This document shows, in pieces, positions 16,537-27,509 of a stretch of 64,000 nt of DNA; the first letter of the stretch is position 1; every line of letters begins with the position of its first letter. The notes below the pieces were generated by a model. It was given only the letters and a program-made list of their open reading frames with translations. It was not told the DNA's origin and did not search any database. The stretch is from DATBLE01 sp963841405 (lineage in GTDB: Bacteria; Actinomycetota; Thermoleophilia; Gaiellales; Gaiellaceae): positions 1-64,000 of the forward strand of contig CAWJCM010000001.1 in the NCBI GenBank assembly GCA_963841405.1, given 5' to 3'. The position numbers and the translations under genes are program-made.

Positions 16537-17409
16537 TCAGCTGACACGGAGAAACGGAGCGCAGGCCGGCCTGCTCCGGTTTCCGGTCGGGTCGGTGGCG
16601 ACGACGCAGAAGCGGAGCCGCCGGCTCCGAAGCGTCGCCGGCACGCGCCAGCGAACCCTCACGGTGCGGGTGCCGATCTTGAAGGCGGGCGGCGAGGAGA
16701 GGCTGGCGAGGAGGGAGCCGTTCGCGTAGACGCGGACGGCCGCCTTGCTGCGGCCGCTGTCGTCGAAGACGTCGAAGCGCAGGCTGGCCGGCTTCCCCCG
16801 CGTGGCGGAGGCCGGGTGCGCGGTCACGAGCGGGGCCCGGATGTCAGGAGATCCGAGCGCGTCCGCGGCCACGAGCCGCCGCAACGCCGTCGTCGCGGTC
16901 CGGGCCAGGTCGTCCGGGCTGCCGGCGGAGACGGGAACCGAGCGGAGCGCCTGCTCCTCCGCCGCCGTCGAGCGTCCGCCGTCGTAGACGCCGAGGCCGG
17001 CCGGCATCACCACGAGCAGTGGGCCGACGTACCACAGACCGAGCTCGACTCCGAGGAACTGCGCGTATTCGCCGGGCTTCCCGAACAGGGACGGAATCGC
17101 GCCGAGGTCGTCCGCGGAATCGATCAGCGCAACCTTGACCCGCTCTCCGCGCTCGTACACTCCGTCAGCGGCCCGCTCGAGTGCGACCTTCGCGGCCGAT
17201 GAGGTCGGTTGGTACGGGTAATAGACGTTCTGGACGAGGAGGGTGTCGCTGGCGGGATCGCCGTCGGCCCGCACGCTCGTGGCCGCGACTCCGGCCGCGA
17301 GCGCCACCGCGACCGCGGCCATGAACGCCCGCCCGAGCCGGCCGCCGCGGGGAGGGTGTCGCGCCCCTCCCCGCTCCTGCGGCCGGCCTCTCGCACCGGG
17401 TCGGATCAC
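16537..17409 (-). CDS. secreted or membrane-anchored protein of unknown function
   Basis: The 290-residue product has a basic, Gly-rich N-terminus, a hydrophobic signal segment (MAAVAVALAAGVAATSVRA) and a mature part containing a helical domain with AAKVALERAADGVYERGERVKVALIDSADDLG and WYVGPLLVVMPAGLGVYDGG, reminiscent of extracytoplasmic TPM-like domains. The C-terminal third (residues about 195-290) is a beta-rich domain ending RFCVVATDPTGNRSRPACAPFLRVS, similar to Ig-like repeats, with two cysteines that may pair. The GTG start overlaps the cupin stop by 4 nt, so the two are coupled. Function not recognised. Confidence 0.7.
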   Translation of the reverse strand: MIRPGARGRPQERGGARHPPRGGRLGRAFMAAVAVALAAGVAATSVRADGDPASDTLLVQNVYYPYQPTSSAAKVALERAADGVYERGERVKVALIDSADDLGAIPSLFGKPGEYAQFLGVELGLWYVGPLLVVMPAGLGVYDGGRSTAAEEQALRSVPVSAGSPDDLARTATTALRRLVAADALGSPDIRAPLVTAHPASATRGKPASLRFDVFDDSGRSKAAVRVYANGSLLASLSSPPAFKIGTRTVRVRWRVPATLRSRRLRFCVVATDPTGNRSRPACAPFLRVS

Positions 17410-18023
17410 TTGCTGCAGGTCGCCGGCTGCGGCTTGTCGACCCGGAGCCCGGTGGTCGGGGTGCCTCCGGGGACGACGAAGGTCACCATCGTCACTGCGT
17501 CCGCGTTGCTCTCGTTCCTGATCACGAACGGCTTCGCAGTGGTCTCGTAGAAGGACTGGCCGGCGGTGAGCGTCTCGGGCGTGCAATCAGCGCCGTACCG
17601 GACGACCTGACCCGAGACGACGGTGCCGGTCAGGTAGCCGGGATGGACGTGCCACCCCGAGGTGGCCCCCGGAGCGAACTTGGCCTGCTGGGTGACGACC
17701 TCGGGCGAGTGCAGCAGCCCGACCGGGGCCATCCCGAACTTGCCCGAGACGGCCGGGTGGAGGTTCAACCAATCGCCGAGGCTCGTGACGCCCTGGCTTC
17801 GAAGCCGCATCAGGAACTCGGGCAGCTGGTCGGCCGTGTACTGCTTCCCCTGCCAGGTGAGGCCGTTCCCATCCGCGGCGAGACCGGTGTTGAAGGCCAG
17901 ATCGGCCTGCAGCGCTCCCACCGAGAGGATGGTCGACGTCGAACCGTGGCCGGGGGTCGCGAGCGCGACCGCCGTCCAGGTGACGGCTCCGGCCAGGCCG
18001 AGAATGACGATCAACCGTTTCAT
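17406..18023 (-). CDS. secreted cupin-domain protein
   Basis: The 205-residue protein has a signal peptide (MKRLIVILGLAGAVTWTAVALA) and a C-terminal cupin beta-barrel: FAPGATSGWHVHPGYLTGTVVSGQVVRYG is cupin motif 1 (HxH and Gly), and the downstream strand FVIRNESNADAVTMVTFVVP is motif 2 without an obvious histidine. A preceding region (residues about 28-105) has no recognised domain. GGAGGT lies 5 nt before the ATG. The extracytoplasmic substrate is unknown; it is coupled to the following secreted protein. Confidence 0.82.
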   Translation of the reverse strand: MKRLIVILGLAGAVTWTAVALATPGHGSTSTILSVGALQADLAFNTGLAADGNGLTWQGKQYTADQLPEFLMRLRSQGVTSLGDWLNLHPAVSGKFGMAPVGLLHSPEVVTQQAKFAPGATSGWHVHPGYLTGTVVSGQVVRYGADCTPETLTAGQSFYETTAKPFVIRNESNADAVTMVTFVVPGGTPTTGLRVDKPQPATCSK

Positions 18024-18232
18024 CGGACACCTCCGATCCGTCGAGGGCGGAATCGCTCCGGGCGCGATCCCGATCGAGACGAGACTAGGAGGAGCCGACG
18101 CGGCCGCCTACAGTGGCCGCAGGCGAATCCGGCGGACGCCAGCACGCCACCTTCCGGGGAGCTGGCCCCCTTGACGCAGTGCCTGAACTGACCCCAGAGT
18201 TGGGGAGGTCCGGGAGGAAGGGAGGTCTGACG

Positions 18233-18919
18233 ATGGACGAGGCTCTGCCCGGCGCGCCCGACGGCAGCTCCTTCGACGAGCTGCGCCTCCAGCTCGAAGA
18301 GCTCCGGGCATCCCGGGCGCGCGTCGTCACAGCCGCCGACAGCCTTCGCCGCAGGATCGAGCGCGACCTCCACGACGGCGTCCAGCAGCAGCTGGTCGCG
18401 CTCGCCGTCAACGTCCAGCTGGGGCGTGAGCGCGTCCAGTCCGATCCAACAGGATTCAGTGAGCTCCTCGAGGAGATCGGACTCGCCGTGCAGGAAGCGC
18501 TGGAGGACGTGCGGCAGCTGGCATGGCGGATCTACCCGTCACTCCTGCTCGACCGCGGGCTCGTCGAGGCCTTACGGGCTGCCGCATCAGACTGCAGCAT
18601 CCCGACCCGCGTCGAAGCGACCGCGCTCGGCCGCCACTCGCCCGAGGTCGAGGCAACGGTGTACTTCTGCTGCCTCGAGATGCTTCAGAACGCAGACCAG
18701 CGCGCCGAGGCAGGAGAGCGAGCGACCATCCGCTTGAGCCACGAGCAGGCTGCCCTCCGCTTCGAGCTGAGCGTCGACGGCGCCGACTCCGAGCAGTGGG
18801 CGAAGCCCGATCTCACCGCCACGAGCGACCGGCTCGGCGCTGTCGGTGGGCGGTTGACGATGCCTTCCGGGCCGGGACGAGGCACCGTCGTCTCGGGAAC
18901 GATCCCACTCGACCTATGA
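18233..18919 (+). CDS. NarL-type sensor histidine kinase without sensor domain, ATP site degenerate
   Basis: The 228-residue soluble protein begins with a coiled-coil-like helix, then the HisKA_3 phosphoacceptor box RRRIERDLHDGVQQQLVALA, as in DesK/NarX kinases. The following HATPase part is weak: the expected N box (E..NA.KHA) reads LEMLQNADQRAEAGERATIRL, and the D-G-x-G box reads VDGADSEQW, although SGPGRGTVVSGTIPL is near normal. It may have low kinase activity or act as a phosphotransfer partner. GGAGGAAGGGAGG precedes the ATG. It is tail to tail with the NarL-type regulator 17 nt downstream, its likely partner. Confidence 0.75.
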   Translation: MDEALPGAPDGSSFDELRLQLEELRASRARVVTAADSLRRRIERDLHDGVQQQLVALAVNVQLGRERVQSDPTGFSELLEEIGLAVQEALEDVRQLAWRIYPSLLLDRGLVEALRAAASDCSIPTRVEATALGRHSPEVEATVYFCCLEMLQNADQRAEAGERATIRLSHEQAALRFELSVDGADSEQWAKPDLTATSDRLGAVGGRLTMPSGPGRGTVVSGTIPLDL

Positions 18920-18936
18920 GGCCGTCGACGGAGGGG

Positions 18937-19602
18937 CTACTCGGCCTCGGCGAGGTAGAGGATGACCGCCTTCACCCGCTTGTGAACAGACGCTTCCCAT
19001 GCCAGGCCGAGCTTGAGGAAGATCGAATGGATGACCTTCTCGACCGAGCGCTCGGTGAGGAAGAGCGCCCCGGCGATGGCGGCGTTGTTCTTTCCCTCGG
19101 CCATGCCGCGCAGGACGTCCCGCTCGCGCGGCGTCAGCTCGTGAAGCGGCGACGACTCGGCGCGGGCTTTCGCGGTCACGAGCGCCTCGACGACCTTCGC
19201 ATCGATCACCGACCCACCCTCCGCAACCGCCCGGATCGCCGCCACGAGCTGTTCGACGTCCTTCACGCGCTCCTTCAGCAGGTACGCGCGGCGAGAGGTG
19301 CCGCCCTCGAGGAGGGCGAGCGCGTAGCCCGGCTGCACGTACTGGCTCAGGACGACGACGCCGACCTCCGCGTGCTCCTCGCGAATGCGCGTCGCAGCCT
19401 GGATCCCTTCATCCGTTCCGCCCGGGGGCATCCGGATATCCGTAATGACGACGTCCGGCTTCTCGGCATCGACTGCCGCAAGCAGCGAATCGAGGTCACT
19501 GCAGACCGCAGCGACCTCGAGATCGGGCTGCGTCTCGAGCAAGCGCCGGACGCCCTCGCGCACGAGGTAGTCGTCCTCCGCGAGCACCAGGCGGATTGGC
19601 AT
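18937..19602 (-). CDS. NarL/FixJ-type response regulator
   Basis: The 221-residue cytoplasmic regulator has a receiver domain (residues 1-120) with the acidic pair D10-D11, phosphoacceptor D55 in VVITDIRMPP, and lysine in AYLLKERV. A LuxR-type helix-turn-helix follows (LTPRERDVLRGMAEGKNNAAIAGALFLTERSVEKVIHSIFLKLGL). The ATG at 19602 is at the receiver start; the longer open frame upstream is not part of the protein. The likely cognate kinase is the convergent HisKA_3 protein. Confidence 0.92.
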   Translation of the reverse strand: MPIRLVLAEDDYLVREGVRRLLETQPDLEVAAVCSDLDSLLAAVDAEKPDVVITDIRMPPGGTDEGIQAATRIREEHAEVGVVVLSQYVQPGYALALLEGGTSRRAYLLKERVKDVEQLVAAIRAVAEGGSVIDAKVVEALVTAKARAESSPLHELTPRERDVLRGMAEGKNNAAIAGALFLTERSVEKVIHSIFLKLGLAWEASVHKRVKAVILYLAEAE

Positions 19603-19785
19603 GGCGGAAGAATACGGCCGCGGCCGAATCGCTCTCGAGCGAGTTCGTCGAATCCCCGACGAGTCGCGGTGAGCATGCCAGCGCCCCCAGGAGTGGCGTG
19701 CTAGCCCCCTGTCGGCCCTGCCTGCCGCCACCGTAGTCGGCTGCGACGGCGTCTCGTACTGTCGTCCCGATGAGGCTAGAGGCAC

Positions 19786-19814
19786 TTGATACACGAGATC
19801 GCGGGGCGTAACGT
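19786..19814 (+). promoter_or_regulatory. candidate promoter of the substrate-binding lipoprotein operon
   Basis: TTGATA (19786-19791) and TAACGT (19809-19814) are separated by 17 nt, 24 nt upstream of the start at 19838. The -10 box matches the consensus only at its outer bases. The same TAACGT hexamer occurs in the lipoprotein promoter at 48089-48094. Confidence 0.45.
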
Positions 19815-19837
19815 CGAGACCCGAGAAAGGCGCGACC

Positions 19838-20872
19838 ATGTGGAACACCGTACGGCAGGACATGCGGAGGGTCGGGTCTCTGACGCCACTCGCCGTCTTG
19901 ATCGCTACAGCCGCGATCGTCGTTGCGGGCTGCGGCGGGTCGAGCGACACGAGGCAGGCGGCACAGCCGATGCGGCGCGTCGGGCTGATGCACGTGGGCC
20001 TCGACCACATTCCGCCCTCGCTGAAGCCGTTGGAGGCCCGCCTCAGAGAGCTCGGGTGGGTCGAGGGACGCAACATCGACCTGATCTCGCGAATCCACCT
20101 GCCGGACGAGGACGCCGCCAACGCGCAGGCGCAGGCATTCGTCCATCAGCACGTCGACCTGATCGTCGCGTTCGAGGACCAGTCGGTCCGCCAAGCCCAG
20201 GTCGCGACGGCGCAGTCGCATACCCCCGTCGTCTTCCTGCACCCCGTCGACCCGGTCCAGGCCGGATACGTACGCAGTCTCCGGCATCCCGGAGGCAATC
20301 TGACCGGTGTCTTTGGCCTCCGCGATCTGGTCGCCAAGCAACTGGAGCTCTACAAGGCGGTCGTACCCGGGCTCGAGCGGGTGCTGGCGCTCGTGGATCC
20401 GGAGGATCCCTCGACTCCGAAGCTCTGGAAGCAGGCTCAGTCCGCGGCCGGGCAACTCGGGCTCGATCTCGTCGTCCGGAAGGCCGCAACGCCCGACGAT
20501 CTCCAGAAGGTGTTTCGGACGCTGCGACCCGGTGACGCGCAGGCCGTGTTCGTCGTGTCGCCGAAGCTCATCTTCAACGACTCGCAGCTTTTGATCGGCC
20601 TCGCCGAGGGCAAGGCGCACCTTCCGTTGGTGCTCAACCGCAAGGAATGGGTCCAGAAAGGTGCGCTCTTCTCGTACGGTTCCGACTTCCAGCTGATCGG
20701 ACGCGAGGGAGCGCGGTACGTCGACAGCATCCTCAGGGGGAAGAAGCCCTCCGAACTGCCCGTCCAGGAGGTGCCGCAGGTCCAGTTCACGCTCAACCTC
20801 ACGACTGCGCGGAGGCTCGGCATCCACGTCCCGCAGTCGACGATCATCCTCGCAAACCGGATCTACCGGTAA
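19838..20872 (+). CDS. ABC-type substrate-binding lipoprotein (TrpX/ABC_sub_bind family)
   Basis: The 344-residue protein carries a lipobox in VVAGCGGSS and then a two-lobed binding fold: RRVGLMHVGLDHIPPSLKPLEARLRELGWVEGRNIDL, VDLIVAFEDQSVRQAQVAT, TPVVFLHPVDPVQAGYVRSLRHPGGNLTGV, and a C-terminal TARRLGIHVPQSTIILANRIYR, the characteristic ending of this family. Such proteins usually serve ABC importers, but no permease or ATPase gene is nearby. It lies 24 nt upstream of a sensor kinase on the same strand, so a sensory role is inferred. Confidence 0.88.
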   Translation: MWNTVRQDMRRVGSLTPLAVLIATAAIVVAGCGGSSDTRQAAQPMRRVGLMHVGLDHIPPSLKPLEARLRELGWVEGRNIDLISRIHLPDEDAANAQAQAFVHQHVDLIVAFEDQSVRQAQVATAQSHTPVVFLHPVDPVQAGYVRSLRHPGGNLTGVFGLRDLVAKQLELYKAVVPGLERVLALVDPEDPSTPKLWKQAQSAAGQLGLDLVVRKAATPDDLQKVFRTLRPGDAQAVFVVSPKLIFNDSQLLIGLAEGKAHLPLVLNRKEWVQKGALFSYGSDFQLIGREGARYVDSILRGKKPSELPVQEVPQVQFTLNLTTARRLGIHVPQSTIILANRIYR

Positions 20873-20896
20873 GCCTTCCCAAGGAGGAGCGCAGAG

Positions 20897-22753
20897 GTGA
20901 AGTGGAGTGCCTGGCTCCGCCGGCGTCTCACCTGGAAATACGTCGCGGTCCTCGTCTCGCTTGTGGTGGCCGCACTGCTCGCGAGCGGCCTCACGGAGGC
21001 GTACTTCTCCTACCAGGACAACCGAAGGGCTCTGAACCGGATCCACCTCGAAAAGGCCTCCTCGGCCGCCGCTCTCATCGAGCAGTTCGTCGAAGGACTC
21101 CACAATCAGGTCGACGACGTCGCCCGCAGCGAAGGGCTGGCCGAGCGGAACACCGATTTCCAGCGTCTCCTCTTCCGCGAGAGCTCGGTCTCGACGGTCA
21201 GGTACCTGGACTCGTCTGGACGCGAGCAGCTCCGGATCTCACGCTACTCGGTGAACCACCAGGGCCTCGGACGCGACTACGCCGGAAGTCCGGAGTTCAT
21301 GGTCGCAAGAGCGAAGGGGACGTACTACGGCCGCATCTACTTCCTTCGCGACTCGCGCCCCCACCTAACGCTGTCGGTCAGGGAACGTCCACCCGGACGC
21401 GGCGTCGTGGCGGCGGAGATCGACCTTCAGTTCGTCGAGGGAGTCATCAGGCAGGCGCGGGTCGGCTCTGCCGGGTACGCCTACGCCGTCGACGCTCAGG
21501 GCGAGCTCGTTGCGCATCCGAGCATCGACCTCGTTCTCGGGAGAGCCGATTTCGTGCGCTTGCCACAGGTGCGGTCGGCGCTTTCAGGCTCCGCCAGCAC
21601 CGCAACCAGCGCGGTGGAGACCGGGCGCAACTGGCGGGGCAGAAAAGTGCTCAGCGCCTTTCAGACCGTGGATCCGCCCGGTTGGCGCGTGTTCGTGGAG
21701 GAACCGCTGAGCGTCGCCTATTCGCCGCTCGAGTCCGCCCTCGTGCGTACGGCGCTCCTGCTGGCCGCCTTCCTCGTCGTCGCCGTCGGCACGAGCGTTC
21801 TGCTCGCGCGCAGGATGGTCCGCCCGATCACGTCGATGCAGGCTGCGTCGGCAAAGATCGGCGAAGGCGCGCTCGACCACCGGATCGAGGTGACGCGGAA
21901 GGACGAGCTCGGGATGCTCGGCGATGAGTTCAACCGGATGGCGGCGCGGCTGCAGGAGTCGTACGCGGGTCTGGAGGACAAGGTCGAGGAGCGGACCCAG
22001 GAGCTCGCGACTGCGCTGGCCGAGCTCGACGACAAGAGCCGCCAGCTCGAGACCGTCAGCCGCCACAAGTCGGAGTTCCTCGCCAACATGTCGCACGAGC
22101 TCAGGACGCCGCTGAACGCGATCATCGGTTTCTCGGAGCTCCTGCAGCAACAAACGGTCGGTGACCTGAACGAGCAGCAGCTCGGCTACCTCGACGACGT
22201 GCTGGAGGCCGGCCGCCACCTGCTCTCGCTGATCAACGACATCCTCGATCTCTCAAAGGTGGAAGCCGGCCAGATGGAGCTCGATCTGGCAGACGTGTCG
22301 CTGGCACCGATCCTCGAGAGCGGCCTGACGATGCAGGCAGAGCAGGCCGCCAGAAGCGGGATCTGCCTCGGCTCGAGCCTCGATCCCGACGAGATCTCGA
22401 TCGAGGCCGACGAGCGGAAGCTCCGCCAGGTCGTCTTCAACCTGCTCTCGAACGCGGTCAAGTTCACCCCGCCCGGTGGCCGGGTCGACATCTCCGCCCG
22501 CATGGCCGACGGCGTCGTCGAGGTAGCGGTCGCCGACACCGGGCCGGGGATCGCCCCGGACGATCAGGAGCTGATCTTCGAGGAGTTCGGACAGTCCCGT
22601 GCCAACGATTCCGGAGCCCGCCACGAGGGGACGGGGTTGGGACTCCCGCTGTCGAGGAGGTTCATCGAGCTCCACGGCGGACGTCTGTGGGTCGAGAGCG
22701 CTCCCGGAGCAGGCAGCACATTCCGGTTCACCCTCCCCAGGGAGCGCACGTGA
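20897..22753 (+). CDS. membrane sensor histidine kinase (dCache-HAMP-HisKA-HATPase)
   Basis: The 618-residue kinase has a first membrane helix (about 14-34), an extracytoplasmic Cache-like sensor (36-280; SAGYAYAVDAQGELVAHP is a Cache hallmark), a second helix (about 283-305), a HAMP domain (RRMVRPITSMQAASAKIGEGALDHRIEV), a coiled coil, the H box SHELRTPLNAIIGF with His400, the N box NLLSNAVKF and the glycine boxes DTGPGIAP and GTGLGLPLS. All catalytic motifs are intact. The GTG follows GGAGGAGCGCAGAG. It probably senses ligand-loaded lipoprotein encoded just upstream, and its stop overlaps the receiver-cyclase start by 4 nt. Confidence 0.93.
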   Translation: MKWSAWLRRRLTWKYVAVLVSLVVAALLASGLTEAYFSYQDNRRALNRIHLEKASSAAALIEQFVEGLHNQVDDVARSEGLAERNTDFQRLLFRESSVSTVRYLDSSGREQLRISRYSVNHQGLGRDYAGSPEFMVARAKGTYYGRIYFLRDSRPHLTLSVRERPPGRGVVAAEIDLQFVEGVIRQARVGSAGYAYAVDAQGELVAHPSIDLVLGRADFVRLPQVRSALSGSASTATSAVETGRNWRGRKVLSAFQTVDPPGWRVFVEEPLSVAYSPLESALVRTALLLAAFLVVAVGTSVLLARRMVRPITSMQAASAKIGEGALDHRIEVTRKDELGMLGDEFNRMAARLQESYAGLEDKVEERTQELATALAELDDKSRQLETVSRHKSEFLANMSHELRTPLNAIIGFSELLQQQTVGDLNEQQLGYLDDVLEAGRHLLSLINDILDLSKVEAGQMELDLADVSLAPILESGLTMQAEQAARSGICLGSSLDPDEISIEADERKLRQVVFNLLSNAVKFTPPGGRVDISARMADGVVEVAVADTGPGIAPDDQELIFEEFGQSRANDSGARHEGTGLGLPLSRRFIELHGGRLWVESAPGAGSTFRFTLPRERT

Positions 22754-23877
22754 TCGAGCGCGCGGCGATCCTCGTCGTCGACGACCTTCCCCGGAACCTT
22801 CGGCTGCTCGAAGCCGTCCTGACCGCGAACGGCTTCACGGTGACGTCCGCGAGCTCCGGCCCGGAGGCGCTCGAGCGGGTGACGACAGGGGCCCCCGACC
22901 TCGTCCTGCTGGACGTCCAGATGCGCGGTATGAACGGCTACGAGGTCTGCCGGCGGCTGCGGGAGGATCCGGCGACGACCTTCCTGCCTGTGGTGATGAT
23001 CACGGCGACCGACACCGAGGCTCGCAAGGACGCGATCGAGGCGGGCGCCGACGACTTCGTGACGAAGCCCTTCGACCAGCACGAGCTGCTGCTGCGTGTC
23101 CGGTCGCTCGTCCGGTTGAAGCGCTACCACGACACGATCGAGTCGCAAGCCGCCGAGCTGAGAGAGCTGAATCGCACCCTCGAGGAGAGGGTGACGCAGC
23201 AGGTCGAGGAGATCGAGCGGATGAACCGGCTCCGGCGGTTCCTCTCTCCGACCCTCGCCGACCTGGTGCTCTCGGAAGGCGAGGGCCTGCTCGAGAGCCA
23301 CCGGCGGGAGATCGCGGTCGTGTTCGCCGACCTCCGCGGCTGGACGAGCTTCAGCGCGACGACGGAGCCCGAAGAGGTCACGAACGTCATCCGGGCCTTC
23401 CACGAGGCGATGGGCGCCCTGATCGTGGCGTTCGGGGCGACGGTCGGCTGGTTCGCGGGCGACGGCCTCATGGTCTGGTTCAACGATCCGATCCCCTGCG
23501 ACGATCCCTCCCTGCTTGCCGTGACGATGGCGTTCGAGATGCGGCGAGTCATGACCGAGCTGATTCCCGGCTGGCAGAAGCGTGGACACGCCCTCGACTT
23601 CTCGGCCGGGGTCGCCCTCGGCTATGCGACCCTCGGGAAGATCGGCTTCAGCGGCCGGTACGACTACGGAGCCGTCGGCAGCGTCCTCAACCTCGCCTCC
23701 CGGCTCTGCGATGAGGCCCTTCCGGGCCAGATCCTCGTCAGCGAGCGCGTCTTCTCCGAGGTCGAGGGCGCGGTCGAAGCCGAGGCGACCGGCACGCACA
23801 CGCTCAAGGGGTTCGACCTGCCGGTCCTCGCCTACAGCATCGTCGGAGTCCGCGAGCCGATCGGCGCTCAGCCATGA
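22750..23877 (+). CDS. response regulator with class III adenylate/guanylate cyclase output
   Basis: The 375-residue protein joins a receiver (D11-D12, phosphoacceptor D55 in LVLLDVQMRG, FVTKPFD lysine) through a coiled coil (ESQAAELRELNRTLEERVTQQVEEIERM) to a class III nucleotide cyclase domain. VVFADLRGWTSF carries the first metal-binding aspartate and GWFAGDGLMVWFNDP the second; RYDYGAVGSVLNLASRL matches the transition-state region. Whether it makes cAMP or cGMP cannot be decided safely. The GTG at 22750 overlaps the kinase stop (GTGA). The product may act on a cNMP-binding protein such as the MFS fusion at 34250, but that is only a suggestion. Confidence 0.9.
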   Translation: MIERAAILVVDDLPRNLRLLEAVLTANGFTVTSASSGPEALERVTTGAPDLVLLDVQMRGMNGYEVCRRLREDPATTFLPVVMITATDTEARKDAIEAGADDFVTKPFDQHELLLRVRSLVRLKRYHDTIESQAAELRELNRTLEERVTQQVEEIERMNRLRRFLSPTLADLVLSEGEGLLESHRREIAVVFADLRGWTSFSATTEPEEVTNVIRAFHEAMGALIVAFGATVGWFAGDGLMVWFNDPIPCDDPSLLAVTMAFEMRRVMTELIPGWQKRGHALDFSAGVALGYATLGKIGFSGRYDYGAVGSVLNLASRLCDEALPGQILVSERVFSEVEGAVEAEATGTHTLKGFDLPVLAYSIVGVREPIGAQP

Positions 23878-24257
23878 ATGCCGGACCGCCGATACGCGTC
23901 CTCATCGTCGACGACAACGAGAAGAACATGCGGCTCGCGCGCGACGTCCTTCGCCTGGCCGGCTTCGAGACGATCGAGGCGGCCAGCGGAGGCGAGGGCA
24001 TCACCCTCGCCCTCGAGCACGTTCCCGATCTGATCCTCATGGACGTCCGGCTGCCGGACATGGACGGGACGAGCGCCGCGAGGAAGATCAGGGAGGACGC
24101 CCGAACGGCGCGCATCCCGATCGTCGCGCTCACCTCGCTCGCGATGAAAGGCGACCGCGAAGTCCTGCTCGCGGCCGGCTTCGACGGCTACCTGGAAAAG
24201 CCGATCAGCGTGCGGAAGTTCCCGCAGCAGGTGCGCAGCTTCGTGCGTCCCGACTAG
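23874..24257 (+). CDS. single-domain response regulator (DivK-like)
   Basis: The 127-residue protein is a lone receiver: VLIVDDNEKNMRLARDVLRLAGF, phosphoacceptor D57 in LILMDVRLPDMDG, ALTSLAMKGDRE and GYLEKPISVRKF with the conserved lysine. The N-terminus VDDNEKN is typical of DivK-type and phosphorelay receivers. ATGA overlap with the cyclase gene shows translational coupling, making a four-gene cassette of sensor lipoprotein, kinase, receiver-cyclase and receiver. No output domain is present, so it may relay or quench phosphate. Confidence 0.92.
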   Translation: MNAGPPIRVLIVDDNEKNMRLARDVLRLAGFETIEAASGGEGITLALEHVPDLILMDVRLPDMDGTSAARKIREDARTARIPIVALTSLAMKGDREVLLAAGFDGYLEKPISVRKFPQQVRSFVRPD

Positions 24258-24374
24258 GCGAACGGGACGAGCCGCCGCAGGAGCCGGCGCCGTCGTTCCC
24301 GACGCTCCTCCTCGGCCGCCCAGCGGGCCTTCAGCCGCTCGTACATCCACGCGTCCGGGCCAAGATGTGATCGC

Positions 24375-24382
<8 letters not shown>
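24254..24382 (-). CDS. possible 42-residue basic protein at the end of the clpB operon
   Basis: A TTG-started frame overlapping the end of clpB by 8 nt gives a short, strongly helical, Arg/Glu-rich peptide (LGPDAWMYERLKARW then alternating EEERRERRRR and LLRRLVPFA). It fills the gap between clpB and the convergent receiver gene and ends exactly opposite that gene's stop. The tidy fit suggests a real small protein, but the start codon is weak and no family is recognised. Confidence 0.4.
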
Positions 24383-26837
<2,455 letters not shown>

Positions 26838-26840
26838 GAC

Positions 26841-27225
26841 CTAGGTGGTTCTCCTTGCGGGAAACTGTGACTCCTCGCGATAGACCACGAGATCGCGGCG
26901 GTACTGGCGGTGCACCTCGCCAATCGCCTCGCGCATCTCGGCCTCGAGCCGGTCGAAGCGGGCGCGCATCCGCGCAAGCTCGTCCTCGAGCGCGATCACG
27001 CGCGCCACGCCGGCGAGGTTGAGGCCGAGCTCGGTGGTCAGCCGCTGGATCAGCCGTAGCCGGTCGAGGTCGTGCTCGGAATAGAGTCGCGTGCCACCCG
27101 GCGTGCGGCCAGGCCGGACGAGGCCCCTTGCTCTCGTAGATGCGCAACGTCTGCGGGTGCATGCCGACGAGCTCGGCGGCGATCGAGATCATGTAGCGGG
27201 GGCGCTCGTAGTCGGTCGCTGCCAT
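26841..27225 (-). CDS. hspR: HspR heat-shock repressor (MerR family), frame broken by one extra base
   Basis: HspR represses dnaK/clpB operons in actinobacteria by binding inverted repeats. The N-terminus DYERPRYMISIAAELVGMHPQTLRIYESKG is the MerR helix-turn-helix with the HspR HPQTLR block. After KG the frame shifts: dropping one G from the four-G run at 27124-27127 restores LVRPGRTPGGTRLYSEHDLDR, then LTTELGLNLAGVARVIALEDELARMR and a coiled coil to a TAG at 26841. The restored length of 127 residues is normal for HspR and joins clpB with a 3-nt gap. The break is therefore probably a sequence error; if real, regulation would be lost. Confidence 0.9.
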
Positions 27226-27509
27226 CAGGCCTGCCTCCGCGAGTGGATCAGCGCGAACGCGACGATCGCTGCGAGGACGACCGCAAGCCCGGCCCAGGTT
27301 CCGATCCGCCAGGCGTTGTCGACCGCCCGGAACGCGAAGAGCCAGAAGAGGATCTTGGTCAGAACGCCAAACTTGGCAGCCGCCGCTCCGCCCCCGAGGA
27401 TGCCGCCCCCCGCCGCGCCCCAGCCCGTGCGCTTGCTTCGTTGCTCTGCGGTTTCTGGCTCGGGCGCCTCCTGTGGGCCCTGCTCGAGCAGGTCGTCGTG
27501 CTTCGCCAT
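27225..27509 (-). CDS. small membrane protein inserted between dnaJ and hspR
   Basis: The 94-residue protein has a polar N-terminus (residues 1-30), a glycine-rich stretch (WGAAGGGILGGGAAAAKFGVLTK), a first hydrophobic helix (ILFWLFAFRAV), a second (GLAVVLAAIVAFALI) and a short basic end. It overlaps dnaJ and hspR by 1 nt each (TGATG), so it is a true operon member. The family is unknown to me. A membrane-linked heat-shock accessory role is possible from position only. Confidence 0.75.
   Translation of the reverse strand: MAKHDDLLEQGPQEAPEPETAEQRSKRTGWGAAGGGILGGGAAAAKFGVLTKILFWLFAFRAVDNAWRIGTWAGLAVVLAAIVAFALIHSRRQA

Noticed and set aside
18937..20121. 394-residue version of the NarL-type regulator
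   Set aside because: The receiver begins at the ATG at 19602; the upstream part crosses the divergent promoter region.
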